Origin: Dicyema japonicum
Lineage: Eukaryota > Dicyemida > Rhombozoa > Dicyemidae
NCBI GenBank assembly: GCA_011109175.1
Contig: RDEW01000025.1
Span: 589,990-653,989, forward strand
Direction: 5' to 3'
Length of the DNA stretch: 64,000 bases
Part shown: one piece after another, positions 21,540 through 32,775 of the stretch
How positions within the stretch are numbered: position 1 is the stretch's first letter
Layout of the letters: every line of letters begins with the position of its first letter
The notes under the pieces: generated by a model
What the model was told of the DNA's origin: nothing
What the model saw: the letters and a program-made list of their open reading frames with translations, nothing else
The model's database searches: none
Program-made: the position numbers and the translations under genes

Positions 21540-22340
21540 AAACTATTGTACTTAGGAATGACTGCGTTTATTCCTGAAACTCCTCTCAGTTTTATAAATG
21601 GAGTTTTATTTGTGGAGAATGGATCGTGTGTTATATGTAAAGGTGCTTCGTTTAATAAATTTTTTCCAATTTTTAGTTGATTCTTCGTCCATTAACTTTG
21701 CAAGATTTCTTGTCAAAGTTTGGTTAAATCTTTCCTATGATCCCCTGAAAAAAAAATAAAATATTATTTCATTACTTGTGATTGAGAATGATTTGGTCTT
21801 CCATAAATATGCATGATTTTATTTTTCATGCAGAGAGTCTAGATATTTGTTTTTAAACTGTTCCATTATCTGTTTGCAGTATCTCACAAAAGCCGATTTC
21901 AAAACAATTTCTTCGAATGCTTCACAAATTTCAAAATTCCAATAAATTAAAATATACCTACATTTGAATCATTAAATTGCTTAACATCTATGAGGTCTGC
22001 CTGGAATTGTTCATTAGGTCTATGGCAGTCACATGGTATTTAGAATCGGAAAACCTATTATATAAATTAATTTTCTACTTTAAATGGAATAGAAAATTTG
22101 CAAATTTTGCACTCTTGGACAATTCTTTAAATAATTTACTGTCTTATTGAAAAATAGGAGTTCAAACACTTTTGCTACAGTTTACGAATCCCCGAATGGT
22201 TATTTCTATGAATAGACTCCGCAATAGTTCGCATTTCAGACTCGTTATCCATGCAAACAACTAGCCTGTGTTTTTCAAATTTTTCGTCTTTGAGGAATAA
22301 TCGACCATCAATGACAAAAAATTTCTAGGATTTTTTCATT
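21540..22340 (-). mobile_element. Ginger/KRBA2-like or Gypsy-like integrase, decayed
   Basis: Minus strand, from 22340: a segment with D-G-R-L-F-L-K-D-E, an H-R-N-N-H-S-G zinc-type half and C-K-I-C (about 22110), the core start P-N-E-Q-F-Q-A-D-L-I-D near 22010, and Y-G-R-P-N-H-S-Q-S-Q near 21800. The last ~170 nt hold the post-core part. Many stops and deletions are present. Same family as 8209-8950. Confidence 0.7.
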
Positions 22341-22539
22341 AATTTGTATTTCGCCTTACTTGAAGATGTCTGTAAAGGATCACCATTTAGAATGGATTGA
22401 TATTCTATAATATTTTTGACAAAGCCTATTATTATCACAAAGAGATAAACATTTTATAGAGCACATGTTGAATATTTGTGGATAACGGAAAATTATATTA
22501 TATATGTCCGACACGATTAAAAATGATCTTCCATTTTTG

Positions 22540-22820
22540 TCCGCCCTCTTCAATTTTTGTCCCACGTCCTACCGTAGTGGACATCACTTAATTCTTAAGC
22601 GGAATAGTTTTCATAATGCAATCTTCATCAGAGGGTTTGGTCAGGGAGAAAGGTACTATGATCCTTTTTAACAACTGCGTCGTGCCAGAAGGACTCGTCG
22701 CCTCACAGTGGGATCTGTATGACAAGAATTGACCTTCGCTGAAAACTCCATCTTTCATATTCGAACCCACGACCTTCACATCCGATGTCATCAGACGTTA
22801 TATTCAGCCAGAAGGCCTTA
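22540..22820 (-). mobile_element. SINE B, tRNA-like head
   Basis: On the minus strand it begins aaggccttctggctgaata, with an A-box-like tggctgaa, then ggtcgtgggttcgaata, a B-box-like block. It continues to the end part gaagtgatgtccactacggt and gacaaaaat. Matches 52795-53045 over its length; tails alone occur at 7165-7225 and 46020-46135. Confidence 0.75.
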
Positions 22821-22914
22821 TTATTTTTAATCAACAAAAAAACTTTATTAATATTTAAAAAAATTTTTTTAAACAAAATAATTTTTTATTTAAAATTAAA
22901 AAAATATTTTACTT

Positions 22915-23115
22915 CTGACAAACATTATTGCGTATGCTTACGATGTAGATTTTATTTAAAATGACAAAATATCGCTCACCCGCTTGTTGGAAGAAGTGCC
23001 TGGAAGACTAGCTGGATGGTTCCTAACAGTAAATTCGGACAAAACTAAGGTAACTGAACTCAAAACTAAGGTAATCTTCTCTATAAAAGGACGAGGACCT
23101 CTGAAATCTCAAATG
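22915..23115 (+). mobile_element. LINE RT palm-C fragment (RTE-like)
   Basis: Encodes I-I-A-Y-A-Y-D-V-D-F-I (decayed Y-A-D-D-V), then L-T-R-L-L-E-E-V-P-G. The same family as 4630 (Y-A-D-D-V-D-F) and 58720. A stop follows palm C. Confidence 0.75.
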
Positions 23116-23309
23116 AAATTCTGGATACACGATGGAAGCTTTTCGTTCATTTCTGCGACTGGACCATTTGGAGGATGCTTTGAATAAGAGGAAGTGGATG
23201 AAATTAACCAGTGATTTGCTAACTCGTGTTGCAAATGCTATGTCAAGTCCTATGACAGCGATAAGTGCTAATAATAATAATTTTATATCTGCACATGGTT
23301 TTGAGCTTC

Positions 23310-23800
23310 AGGTTGAACATGGATGAGTTGCGCCAGTTAATCGAATATCTAGAAAATGGATATCTTGATGATTCGCTTTACTGAAATGTAAACAGCGTAT
23401 TTGAGACTTTCCCCATTGCTTGTTTTCGAGGACGTGTAGTCCATTACAGAGTAATTAGATTATTATTCAAAATTTTAATGGAGTGGATTATCCGCCTCAA
23501 ATATTTAAATAGATTACTACAGTATGAAAAAGATGATGATTTATCTTTGTCAAGGGAATCTGCTCGAAGATATACTTTGGTAGCTGCAGAAAAATGCGAA
23601 AGAAAACTAGATGGAAAAATGATTAAGTATCATTGAATATAGGAGATAGAGTTATTCTATAGATGGATTGTGATTACAATCAACGAAAACAGGTGCTTAA
23701 TATGAGCACTTGGACACTACAGTTTATCAAGTAGTGGATATACAAGGAAGTATGGTTCACATAGTGGTAACTCGCAAATAATAATAGTCAACCATAGCAG
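23310..23800 (+). mobile_element. Integrase-element C-terminal fragment
   Basis: The end near 23630-23790 encodes N-I-G-D-R-V-I-L followed by V-Y-Q-V-V-D-I-Q-G-S-M-V, the pattern of the DNA-binding end of Gypsy/Ginger integrases (basic, K-x-G-D-x-V, then a small beta barrel). Upstream (23310-23400) is an open stretch of unknown role. A stop and a frameshift are present. Confidence 0.5.
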
Positions 23801-23882
23801 AATTAAAAGATTATTTTAAATGACTTTTTCCGAGAAATATTTTTTAATCGTTTTGGCTTAATGTGGAGATCAGATTTAGTTG

Positions 23883-23997
23883 TTGATTAGGAATGAGATT
23901 TGGTATTGATTAGGAATAATGCTATGTATTGATTATGGTCGATGTTAAATGTTGATTATGGTTGATGCTATGTATTGATTAGGGTTGAGCTCACACT
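23883..23997 (+). repeat. 23-bp minisatellite, five units
   Basis: Five consecutive 23-nt units start at 23883, 23906, 23929, 23952 and 23975, each beginning ttgatta. Units differ at several positions. Looser gttagg/gggtta motifs continue to about 24150. Confidence 0.88.
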
Positions 23998-24399
23998 TAG
24001 GTATGTTTAGGAAAGGGATTTGAATTCTTCAAAGGGTAGGGTTTGGTTTAGAGTTAGTATTAAGGTTTAAGTTTTATGTTTGAGTCTGAATTATAAAGGG
24101 TAGGATTATAAACTGATTATAGTTACTAATGGATAGGGTTAGGAGTCTGTCTAGATCATATGCGTCTTCTAATGCTACTTTAATATGTTTTAGATCGATT
24201 TTCATCACTGAGGGTAGAGTGTGTTTTAGACATATGTGCAATTGAGGGACGTCACCACCTCTGCCAAGAAATGTCTCAGTATATCAGGAAATTTACTCAT
24301 TGACAATCCTTAAATATCAATTTTTTTGTTTTTTTAATAAAAGTAACAATTAATTAATTAACAAAGTAATCTAAAGTGGTCCCCGACAACATTATCGCC

Positions 24400-24595
24400 G
24401 TTGCTTTGCCACATGATTAAAATTATTGCAATGATAAAGGGTAACCAAATTACCTAACTTTTTTATCCTGACTCGTTTCAGCGCTCCAGAACTTGTTTTC
24501 AGGTAACGACATTGTCCCCCTGAGAAAAATAGTTGGATCCTCTTGATGCCGGCAGGCATTGGGCGTCTCCTCAGTTAGGTGGATCCAATAAAACA
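24400..24595 (-). mobile_element. SINE C, subfamily C2, 5'-truncated
   Basis: The minus strand matches 61950-62120 closely: ggatccacctaactgaggag, gcatcaagaggatccaa, gacaatgtcgttacctg, caagttctgga, then aggtaatttggttaccc. The head is absent. Confidence 0.85.
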
Positions 24596-25075
24596 TTTTA
24601 TGGCAGAGGACTTAAACAACCTTGCAAGAAACACCAACTGGCAAGTGATCTAACAAAAAACATATCTGTCTGCTGTCTACAAGACACAAAAACGACCGTA
24701 CAATGTGCAGAACTGTTAGGCAAATTCCATCTTTTTACCATCGCATCTGCCTGCCGACATTATAATCTCGGATTTGCATTCCATCAGGACCTGATTCACT
24801 GGAACGCCAGGGCTGGAAAATCCAAACCTGGGGAAACGTGCATTGGAGCACACGGAAGAAATCGTCGCAATCTTCCTGGAGAGTCACTGATAACATTTTG
24901 CACGGTGTTCAACCAACTCATATTCAATACTTGTTTCAAGCACTCAGAAGGACACAAGACCACTTGGGTTGGCACCAGAAGAGACAAATCAGTCAACATA
25001 ATCCGAATATACATCCAGATTGACTATATTCTCTGCAAGCAACATCAGAAGGCCCTCATGCAAAATTAAAGGTTA
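24570..25075 (+). mobile_element. LINE endonuclease domain (RTE-like)
   Basis: 24600-24700 encodes a segment ending V-C-C-L-Q-D-T-K-T-T (usual Q-E-T-K). 24800-25069 encodes W-N-A-R-A-G-K (usual D-F-N-A-x-x-G), L-I-T-F-C-T-V-F-N, N-T-C-F-K-H, T-T-W-V and I-D-Y-I-L, the C-terminal landmarks of LINE apurinic-type endonucleases. Truncated after that domain. Its 5' side overlaps the SINE C2 piece. Confidence 0.8.
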
Positions 25076-25149
25076 TATGGAGGACTTAAAACCATGAAAA
25101 ACGTTAATGTATCGCCTCAGAATGATTCGAATCGGAGAAGCTACGTCAG

Positions 25150-27240
25150 CGCTTCTCGATTCGTTTTGAGTTTGCTCCCCCAAAAATTAAAAAAAACTAA
25201 CCTCGCACCCCCAAATTTTAAATCTAAGAAAATTCAATTTTATTCAAAAAATTAGTCAGGTTCCTTGAGTTTTTTCCTGTCTTTTAGTTTTAATTAATTG
25301 TTCGAAAGGTGGTTTTTTGTTTGCTAATGCAACTCTGAGATCGTTTTCAGGGATTAGAGCGTTTCGGTACTTAATTTTTATATACAATAGAGAAGAAAAT
25401 CCAGATTCACATAGCCAAGTTGTTGCAAATGGAACCAGAACTTCGAGTGCTTTTTACAAGGGTCGGAAAACCAAATTGCAAACCGCACCAAAAAACCTCC
25501 AAAGAATTGAGTTGTGCAACATTTTCAGTGATTTAGATATTTGTAATTCAATCAAATTGTCTTTAATCTCTTTTCTATCTTCCATCTTTTCTATTTGAAA
25601 GCAAATGGGTTAACAATCCAGGTATCAGAGTCTTTAATGTTTGCGATTGAGAGATACCCATCAAATGAAAGTTTTAAACATTCAAGATGATTGCTGATTT
25701 CTTTTTTAATATTTTTATCTAAAGTCGAGTTGAATTCAATAGCAATTTCATCCAGCGTTGGAAAATTCCAAAATTATTATCTTGAATACGTCGAGTCCAC
25801 AATAACAGTTTATTCCTGAAGGCACATAGATTGTCAAAAGCATTTATAATGCTCATCCCTTTCCCTTGAATTTAAGGATTCAACTGGTTAAGATGATTGA
25901 ATATGTCAGCCTAATATGCCACAAAAGCCGGGTGGCTTAGTGGTTAGGTGTCGGGCTTAAGTGGCTTAGGCTACGGGTTCGAATCTCGCTGCTGTTCACC
26001 TGTTGGAAGGTTCCACGCATCTACGATGCAGAAAGGGTTTGACGAGTGACGCCGTCATCAGTGGATACTCACTGCGGAACTGGATTGTCTAGAAAGGACA
26101 CTCACACAAGAAAAAAAGAAGTGAAGATCATTCCTTGGTTCTACGATTAGTTAAAATTAACTGTTCTTTACTTAAATAAAGTGTGTGTCCTGCCTATGCG
26201 GAGCTATAAAATACTATGGCTCTCGTGAAAAGGCTTTATTATTATTAATATGCCACAAAAATCACAAAATTTGCAGATTTGAAACAATCAAATAGTTCAG
26301 AGTTTTTTTCAAATAAAAATTGTTCTATTTCACGTCTGAGAATAAAAAATCTTGTTAAACACGGCCTCTTGACAGCCATCTAGCATCAGTATGATACAGG
26401 AGAACAGTCGGCATCATAATCAGTGCATAATGCTTTGAACAATCTATGGTTCAAAGCCTTTCCTCGAATAAAATTTACGATTTTGACACACGAAATCAAG
26501 ACATCTTTTAACTTCATAGGCAGAGACTTAGATACGAGTGCATGTCGATGAAGGATAGAGTGAGTGACTGTTACATCTGGAACATGTTTATTTAAAAAGG
26601 CTGCAAACCCCGACATGTTCCCCAGCATAACTGAAACACCGTCTGTGCAAATTGACCCGATATTTTCAAATGGAATATCGTGTTCAATAAAGTCTCGATT
26701 ATTTGAAAAACATTTTTTGCAAAAAAAGAAACTCTTCGGCAATTAAATTTTCTTGTACATAACAAACAAAGCCAATAAGTTGACTGCAATTATCAACATG
26801 GGTAAATTCATCCAACTGGATTGAAATCTTGATGCAAGAATTCTTTATGTCCGAAACAACTTGTTTAAGAATATCATCGCTGATACAATTAATTCGATCC
26901 CGGATACAACTATTAGATAAAGGAATCTGCTGCAGTTTTCGAGAGGCGTCTGGACCCAGAACTGTTTCACAATTTCCAATGCACACGGCTTAATAAAAGT
27001 CTCCGCAATAGAATGTGGCTTCTTTGATTTCGCAATTTATGTGCAATTTTGAATGACGCCAAAAGTAACGGTTTGTCAATGGGGGTAAACCCAAGCTTCG
27101 GAAGAGTTCCTTGGATATCATATCGTGCCCTTTTAGCCTTCAAACATTCAAAATCATTTTCTGAACGTTTAGCACATCCGTGGATAGATTTAAAATGTCC
27201 GTCAACTTCGATGGTTTCAATTTTAAATTCGATAAAATTG
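25150..27240 (-). mobile_element. hAT transposase, ZBED5-like, decayed
   Basis: On the minus strand from 27220: remains of a BED zinc finger (H-x4-H, about 27200-27170), I-A-H-K-L, then a frame from 26986 with L-P-L-S-N-S-C-I and S-I-Q-L-D-E-F-T, N-C-S-Q-L-I-G-F-V. It continues with C-T-D-G-V-S-V-M-L-G-N-M-S-G-F and H-R-H-A-L-V near 26640-26530, F-I-R-G-K-A-L-N-H-R-L-F near 26450, and after the inserted SINE the D-I-F-N-H-L-N-Q-L-N segment. The hATC dimerisation region with V-P-F-A-T-T-W (about 25440-25400) closes it. The gcaccccc-rich end near 25200 may be the terminal region. A stop near 25905 and frameshifts show it is inactive. Confidence 0.88.
25927..26245 (+). mobile_element. SINE A inserted in the hAT element
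   Basis: Begins gccgggtggcttagtggtta with an A box. The B box gggttcgaatctcg is intact here. It ends in ggctttattattat. Flanked by a perfect 15-nt duplication taatatgccacaaaa at 25912-25926 and 26246-26260. The duplication cuts hAT coding sequence, so the SINE is younger than the hAT copy. Confidence 0.95.
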
Positions 27241-28625
27241 CATCACAAAACAGAGTACATTCAGTATTCAGAAAACAACTGGAAAATATACAGGGAGTTG
27301 ACCCTGTTAGTATTATACCTGAGAAATTTTCAGAGGAGATACCTAATTCTATGGATTAATCTATGGGCGATCTGGAAAGTCTGTTAGAGGAAATCACTCT
27401 GGCAGAAGTCAGAACTGCTATACGCGAGTGCAAAAACAAGGCTCCCGGATTCGATAGCATTCCCATGATTATGTTTAAAAAGGGTCTGATGAACTACTAT
27501 TTGTTCTACAAAAATGTATAACTTGAGATTTAGACTCGGAGATGTTCCTCTTTTATGGAAGCGTTCTATTGTGAAGATGATCATCAAACCTGAAAAGTCG
27601 AGGAAGGATCCTCTTAGTTATAGGCAATAAGCCTTATATGTTCTACATCAAAGATTATGGAACAGATTGTATTCAAGAGATTGAATCGGTATATAGAAGA
27701 GAGTAACTTTCTACGATCTTACCAATAGAGTTTCCGTCCGGGATCGTGTGAAATTGTATTCACTCACTAAACTAAGAAATTACAAATACATTTGAGAAGA
27801 AAAGCCAGTTGACCTTATTTGCCTTGACATCTCAAAGGCGTTCGACAAAGCCTTATTTTGTCAACTCATACGATCTAAGATATCTAAAGAAATGTTCCTA
27901 TGGTTGAAAGACTATTTAACTGGGAGGATATTCACGTGGTAGTCGGTGGAAGATATTCTGATGGTATATCGTTTAAAAGGGGAGTACCATAGGGATCTAT
28001 TCTAAGCCCCCTGTTATTCAACATATTTATGAAAGATTTTCCGTCACCGCAAGACGTCAGGACCAAGCTGATGATATACGCGGACGACGTCTTAATCCTG
28101 GATTCGTCTCTAAGGCATACCTCTCAGAGCGGCAACTAGGAGCTTTATCGACGAAGTTAGGATTGGTGCGATCGGAGAGGCATGAAACTCTCCACGGAAA
28201 AATCCAGTTACTTGAGGATAAGCAGGCCGAGTAGGCATCAGGAAGAGCCCTACACTCTTCGTATACCGAGAGTTTCATCCCTGAAATACCTGGGGATTGC
28301 AGTAAATGGGAGAGGATCATACCTGAAGGACATCGAAGAGCGAAGGAAGAAGGCTTTGCAAACACTGTTCTGCACTAGAAGACTAAAGTTGGATGTTGAT
28401 ACTATGCTCTCTGTCTTTTGGAATGTGATTCTTCCCAGACTTATACGGAAGGGAGGGATGGTTCTACACCCCCTCGAGAGAAGATTTTCGCCCGACTAGA
28501 GAAAACAAGGAGAGCGGCAATCAAACTATCCTTTAAGAAGAAATTGTACGAAGGCCTGACTGAGGAAGAGAACAAACTTGTCAGGCCAATAAGGGAGGAT
28601 ATTCAAATTAGGATGCTTAACTAAC
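27241..28625 (+). mobile_element. LINE (Jockey-like) nearly complete RT, decayed
   Basis: Linker with V-S-I-I-P-E-K-F, then E-V-R-T-A-I-R-E-C-K-N-K-A-P-G (27405-27450), K-R-L-N-R-Y (27675), C-L-D-I-S-K-A-F-D-type palm A near 27815-27850, R-G-V-P then S-I-L-S-P-L-L-F-N at 27985-28020, Y-A-D-D-V at 28077-28091, and a post-RT segment with S-L-K-Y-L-G-I-A-V-N (28275). It ends near 28625. Frameshifts and stops occur throughout. Sibling copies: 37020-38010 and 47640-49870. Confidence 0.87.
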
Positions 28626-28739
28626 TAGACAAGTAATTGGATGGATATCAAGGAGAAGGGGTACCCGGATGAACATTCCAAGCCAACCGACGAACTGATA
28701 GATGCCTATTCCATAACCTGCTGATTTAATTCAATTTCA

Positions 28740-29345
28740 TTTTCAAGGATCTCCGTTATCTCCCCCTTTATTCAAATTATACCTGGCCGACCTCCCGACA
28801 CCGGAATCCAATAACGATGTTCAACTCACATATGCAGACGACATTGTTTTGGCCTCGCGTGAACGAGATATCCAAAATGCTACAGAAAGACTACAAATTA
28901 ACCTTGACCGACTCAACGCCTGGGTAATGAAGAACCGACTCACAATAAATTCCAGAAAGTCGGTCACCGGTCTTGATGAACATCTACAAACAATACATTG
29001 AACCATGCTTCTCGTAAGCGTGTGCTTCGTGGGGACCTTCATTATCATAAACGAATACCAAGAAAATCGATGACGTACAAAAGAAGGCTTTCAGAGTCAC
29101 GAAGCGGTGGACTTGTGGGATACACAGAACCGGACAGACTACTTTAGAGGCCCTCATCAATCTAAACTCCAACATGCGGGAAGGTGTCCTTGCAAATATA
29201 GTCAGCCGCCCAATATGAGCTAGTGTGGTCACGAGAGAGGAGCACCGGGAAAGAATGAGGATTTTGGTGGAACTCATCGGGATCACGTGATAGTTAGTTC
29301 GGTTTTACCGTGGTCTTATGTGTTAAATAAATATTTAATTTCTCG
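28740..29345 (+). mobile_element. LINE (CR1/Jockey-like) RT end, C-terminus and tail
   Basis: 28770-28970 encodes P-L-F-K-L-Y-L-A-D-L-P then L-T-Y-A-D-D-I-V-L-A and W-V-M-K-N-R-L-T-I-N. 28978-29290 encodes Y-K-Q-Y-I-E-P-C-F-S and ends R-M-R-I-L-V-E-L-I-G-I-T plus stop. The tail gatcacgtgatagttag...taccgtggtctt...gttaaataaata is shared with 49990-50060 (minus) and 62280-62330. Confidence 0.85.
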
Positions 29346-29389
29346 CACCCCTAATCGAGAAAGCGCTGGGCTACGATATGAAGAATCTA

Positions 29390-29985
29390 TCAGTCTCGAT
29401 ATAGTACAACTCTGAAGAATACCATTAACGAAAATCAACCAGCGAATAAAGTATGAGCGGAAACTAGATTTTGTTTATGAGGATACTCAAACACTTCAGC
29501 GCATGTTCAAAGTACTTCACACATATTTTCGAAATGGTTCTTATCTGTAAATCCCGACAAAACGGAGTTTACAAAACGTAAAAGTAATGATCGGTGATCG
29601 GACGAGTCATGGAGAAGTCAAAGGAAAATTAAATCGCTTCTAAGAGACTCTGAAGATGTTACTCGAAAAAAGATCCTTGCTATGAGTGCACTGGAAAATA
29701 ATAGTGTAAATCTGGAGTCACACGAAGATAGGACTAAACACCAGACTTAGAATAAACAGCGCTTCTGTCATCCTAGTACTAACCTACAACTCTGGGACTT
29801 GAGGAATCTCTACACGGGAAATGGACTGATTTGACTCCTACCATAGAGCTCAGCTCAAATCGGTAATCAAGATCAACTGGCCTATGAAGATCTCTTACAG
29901 AAAAATGAGTGTACACGTGGTAAAAAGGATATTCTGGAATTAAAAAGTTCAACCACAAATTAAAAAACCAAGTCAATTAATAGTA
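29390..29985 (+). mobile_element. LINE C-terminal region (RTE-like family)
   Basis: 29480-29560 is a decayed palm-C region with D-F-V-Y-E-D-T-Q. Then S-L-L-R-D-S-E-D-V-T-R-K-K near 29635-29675, Y-N-S-G-T at 29788, and F-D-S-Y-H-R-A-Q-L-K. This is the usual post-RT order in LINEs of this type. Stops break it. Confidence 0.7.
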
Positions 29986-30059
29986 GTTATGGAGATATTG
30001 ACCAAACATGGAGAGCAATTGATTGAATATTTATGAATTTGTGACGCAACGAATTTCGC

Positions 30060-30673
30060 ATGATTAATTATAGATTATATACAGTAATTATAATTTTACG
30101 AATGATGAATTACCAATTCGACAGCAGTGCGCAGCCAATCATTCATATATCTCAAATCTTCCCAACTCAGAGATATTTGAGGGCAACACCACCGAGACTG
30201 AGGGAAGAATCAATATATAAGAGTGATTTCAAGTACACAAAATCCAGAATCAATTCTACCATTCAGAAAACTAAGGAAAATTCAAAAATTTGGTCTCCAA
30301 ACTACAAGGAAATACCAAGGCCGTTGTCGACTGTTTACAAAATGGATTTCAATTCTAGGAATATTTTCAAGGCTAATATTTCTGGTAATTATGATCATGT
30401 TAAGGCAAAGGTTGCAATTTATAATTAAATTAGGTCAACACTGGACTTGTTGTAAAAGATACCAAAACACCTAAAGTCCACACATACAGATCAGTTCTTA
30501 AAAAATCCCCAACTACGAATTCTGATGTTAACACTTCACTCTATTATCCATCTGGAATAACAGGGGACTCTTTGAATGACATCAAAAAAATTGATTTTAG
30601 AGGTCATCTCACTATCCTTTGTAAAGACGGGGACAGATTTCTTTACATTCCATGGGCCAAAGCAGTTAGATAA
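30060..30673 (+). CDS. Two-exon gene of unknown function
   Basis: ATG at 30060 opens a frame of about 117 codons to 30410. A 23-nt GT..AG intron (30411-30433) is followed by a second exon ending at TAA 30671-30673. Both exons are in frame, giving about 197 residues, basic and hydrophilic, rich in Y, S, T and K. Noted segments: P-T-Q-R-Y-L-R-A-T-P-P near the N-terminus, and G-H-L-T-I-L-C-K-D-G-D-R-F-L-Y-I-P-W near the C-terminus. The true start may be one of the later ATGs (30102, 30105). No signal peptide or clear membrane helix. The stop lies 15 nt from the stop of the convergent SMIM12 gene. Function not recognised. Confidence 0.75.
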
Positions 30674-30688
30674 ATTAACAAAAATTAA

Positions 30689-30964
30689 TTAAAAATCATT
30701 TTTATTAATAACGGAAGGATCATTGATTCTTAAACTCGAAAACTTTTTAGAAGGAGAAAATGATGGGGGTAAGTTAGGGTTGTCTTGAGTAATTGCCGAT
30801 ATAAGATTTTCTTCTCTAACTTCCTTTATTGGTGTGGTTTCATCGTCCTGAGAACTCCGGATTGACCACTCTAAGTAATACCCAACCACAGCAATTGGAA
30901 CTACGATGGGTGCAAGTATAAGTGGACTATATCTTCCAGCAAATTGTAAGAATATGTTCAACAT
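30689..30964 (-). CDS. SMIM12: Small integral membrane protein 12 homologue
   Basis: A 91-residue intronless frame (vertebrate SMIM12 is about 92). The N-terminal half has the family core R-Y-S-P-L-I-L-A-P-I, then V-V-G-Y-Y-L-E-W-S-I-R, one transmembrane helix followed by the conserved Y-x-L-E-W-x-I-R. The C-terminal half is charged and little conserved. SMIM12 is a widespread animal protein of poorly known function. Start is ATG at 30964. It ends tail-to-tail with the plus-strand gene, 15 nt apart, so their 3' UTRs must overlap. Confidence 0.85.
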   Translation of the reverse strand: MLNIFLQFAGRYSPLILAPIVVPIAVVGYYLEWSIRSSQDDETTPIKEVREENLISAITQDNPNLPPSFSPSKKFSSLRINDPSVINKNDF

Positions 30965-31109
30965 CGATTTTATTAAGTCAATTGTACAAACTATATATTA
31001 AGAGATAAATACCACAACAAAATATACAAAGTAGCTGTCTTTAAAAATTTTAATATCACAAATATTTTAGTTATTTATTAATTCTAATGTCTATTTAATT
31101 TAATTATTT

Positions 31110-31575
31110 CCTCTGCTTCTCAGCCCATGTGGAATCTATCATATCAACCTGTGCAAAGAAGATCAATTTTGTAAAAGCCTTCCTTTGGAACTGTGGAGGA
31201 ATTTATCCGCCAGGTATCAGGACCCTCTACAAGCAGTATGTCGAGCCACAATAGGCTATGCATGTGCTGCATGGGGATCTAACCTGTCGGCAACGAACCT
31301 AACAAAAATTCAAGAGATCCAGTCAAGAGCAATAAAATTACTGGAAAATATACAGATAAAGAAATTGCCCCCAGAGCACTCGAGTCTATCATAGAGGCAA
31401 CTGGAGGCAATTTCAGAAGAAGTAAGGAAAAAGACCCCCGTCCGTATAGAAAATGCGTGGGATCACGGTCGGAGCATCGAGAAAAATTGGCCCGATTATT
31501 GAGAGATGCCGGGATCACCTGAATATTAGTTATTGGTTAAGAGGGTGTTTCTTTGGCTTAAATAATAATAATAAT
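31110..31575 (+). mobile_element. LINE (CR1/Jockey-like) C-terminus and tail
   Basis: Encodes K-K-I-N-F-V-K-A-F-L, then L-Y-K-Q-Y-V-E-P (31225-31250), G-Y-A-C-A-A-W-G-S, I-Q-E-I-Q-S-R-A-I-K, and R-E-K-L-A-R-L-L-R-D-A-G-I-T plus stop at about 31520. The tail ends ggcttaaataataataataat. Two frame changes are visible. Confidence 0.8.
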
Positions 31576-32523
31576 TATTATAAAATGTTAAAGAGGACTT
31601 AATTTAAGGAGCTTTCAGTTGTGGAAATTCTCTCCAGTGGAGTGAGCTTGAATGGTCATGCTGTTTCCTCTGCTAGTTAGTTAAGTAACCTCAACCTCAC
31701 TAACTTGTAGGAAGCCAGCAACTATTAAATAGGACGCTGCAAATGGCCGCGCTCCCATAGATCGGTCAGTCCCGGCATTGTAGACGAACGTTGTGTTAAT
31801 TAATGACACTCAAATAGGTGATTTGTTGTCAACAGGTAGAGGTTGCAAACGGGAAAGAGGACATCGTACGTCGGTAGAGAGGGATGGGCCCACATCGTAG
31901 ACAAGCGAGGTTTATCCGGATGTCCCTTGGAAGAGAGGATTCTGATTGGTTTATTGGAGGGAGGGGGCCGGTGTTATTATCATCGATTCTTGGAACAAAT
32001 TAAATGAGTTGAATTCTGCAATACATCATAATGTTAAAAATAATCCTCCCGTAACCATTGTCGAGATAACTGATCTGGTTTATTCAGCTCAATGTACATA
32101 TTTTTCTTAAATCTAAAAAGATGACCAAGAGTTACTGGATTGAAACAGTTGGGAAGAAATATCTAGGCTGTCAAGTCACTTGGAACTTGATAATTGATAC
32201 TTTATGAGGTCTTCCTCCTTCCACTGAAAATCACAAATGTTAAGGATGTCCTGTGTTACTTTGGATATAAAAAGAATAAAAAAAGTAGATTTACCTTTAA
32301 CAAACCTGATATTTTCGTTTACAAGATTAAAAATGAAATAACTCTAAGTAGGTATCATGTCACATGGGTGACTTGAAGCCTATGGTCAGCCTGTTTTTTT
32401 ACGTGTTTCCATGGTATTCAGAGATATATTACATAATATGACTTTTTTGTAACTCTTATAAGAACAACATTTAACTAATTCATTAATTCTAAATAAAAAA
32501 TTAACTCCAACTGGTATAAAGTT

Positions 32524-32775
32524 GCTTGCGCCATGTGGTGCTGCGTGGCTAATTGGTTGAAGTTTTCTGTTTGCTTTTCTGTTCATCCTCTCTCTTCTTA
32601 TTAGAGTGGCGTTATGTGATCCACCTGTCTAGGTGGCGCCCAGTGCCTGGCTGGCACAAAAAAGGATCATTTGCTCTCCCCACTCACTGTAGGGGTTTCC
32701 ACAACTGCAAGTATGGACGTCTTACACTTTATGCTGATTCTAGATGGACTCTGTTTCTGTAGAAGTGGAAACTGG
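32524..32775 (+). mobile_element. SINE C, subfamily C1, tail lost
   Basis: Matches 15271-15530 closely, including ggatccac-type middle and gtagaagtggaaactgg. Sequence changes to R2-like LINE coding at about 32776, so the LINE-like tail is missing. Confidence 0.85.

Noticed and set aside
23883-24150. Telomeric or subtelomeric array
   Set aside because: ttaggg-like words are irregular and embedded in 23-nt units; no run of exact hexamers.
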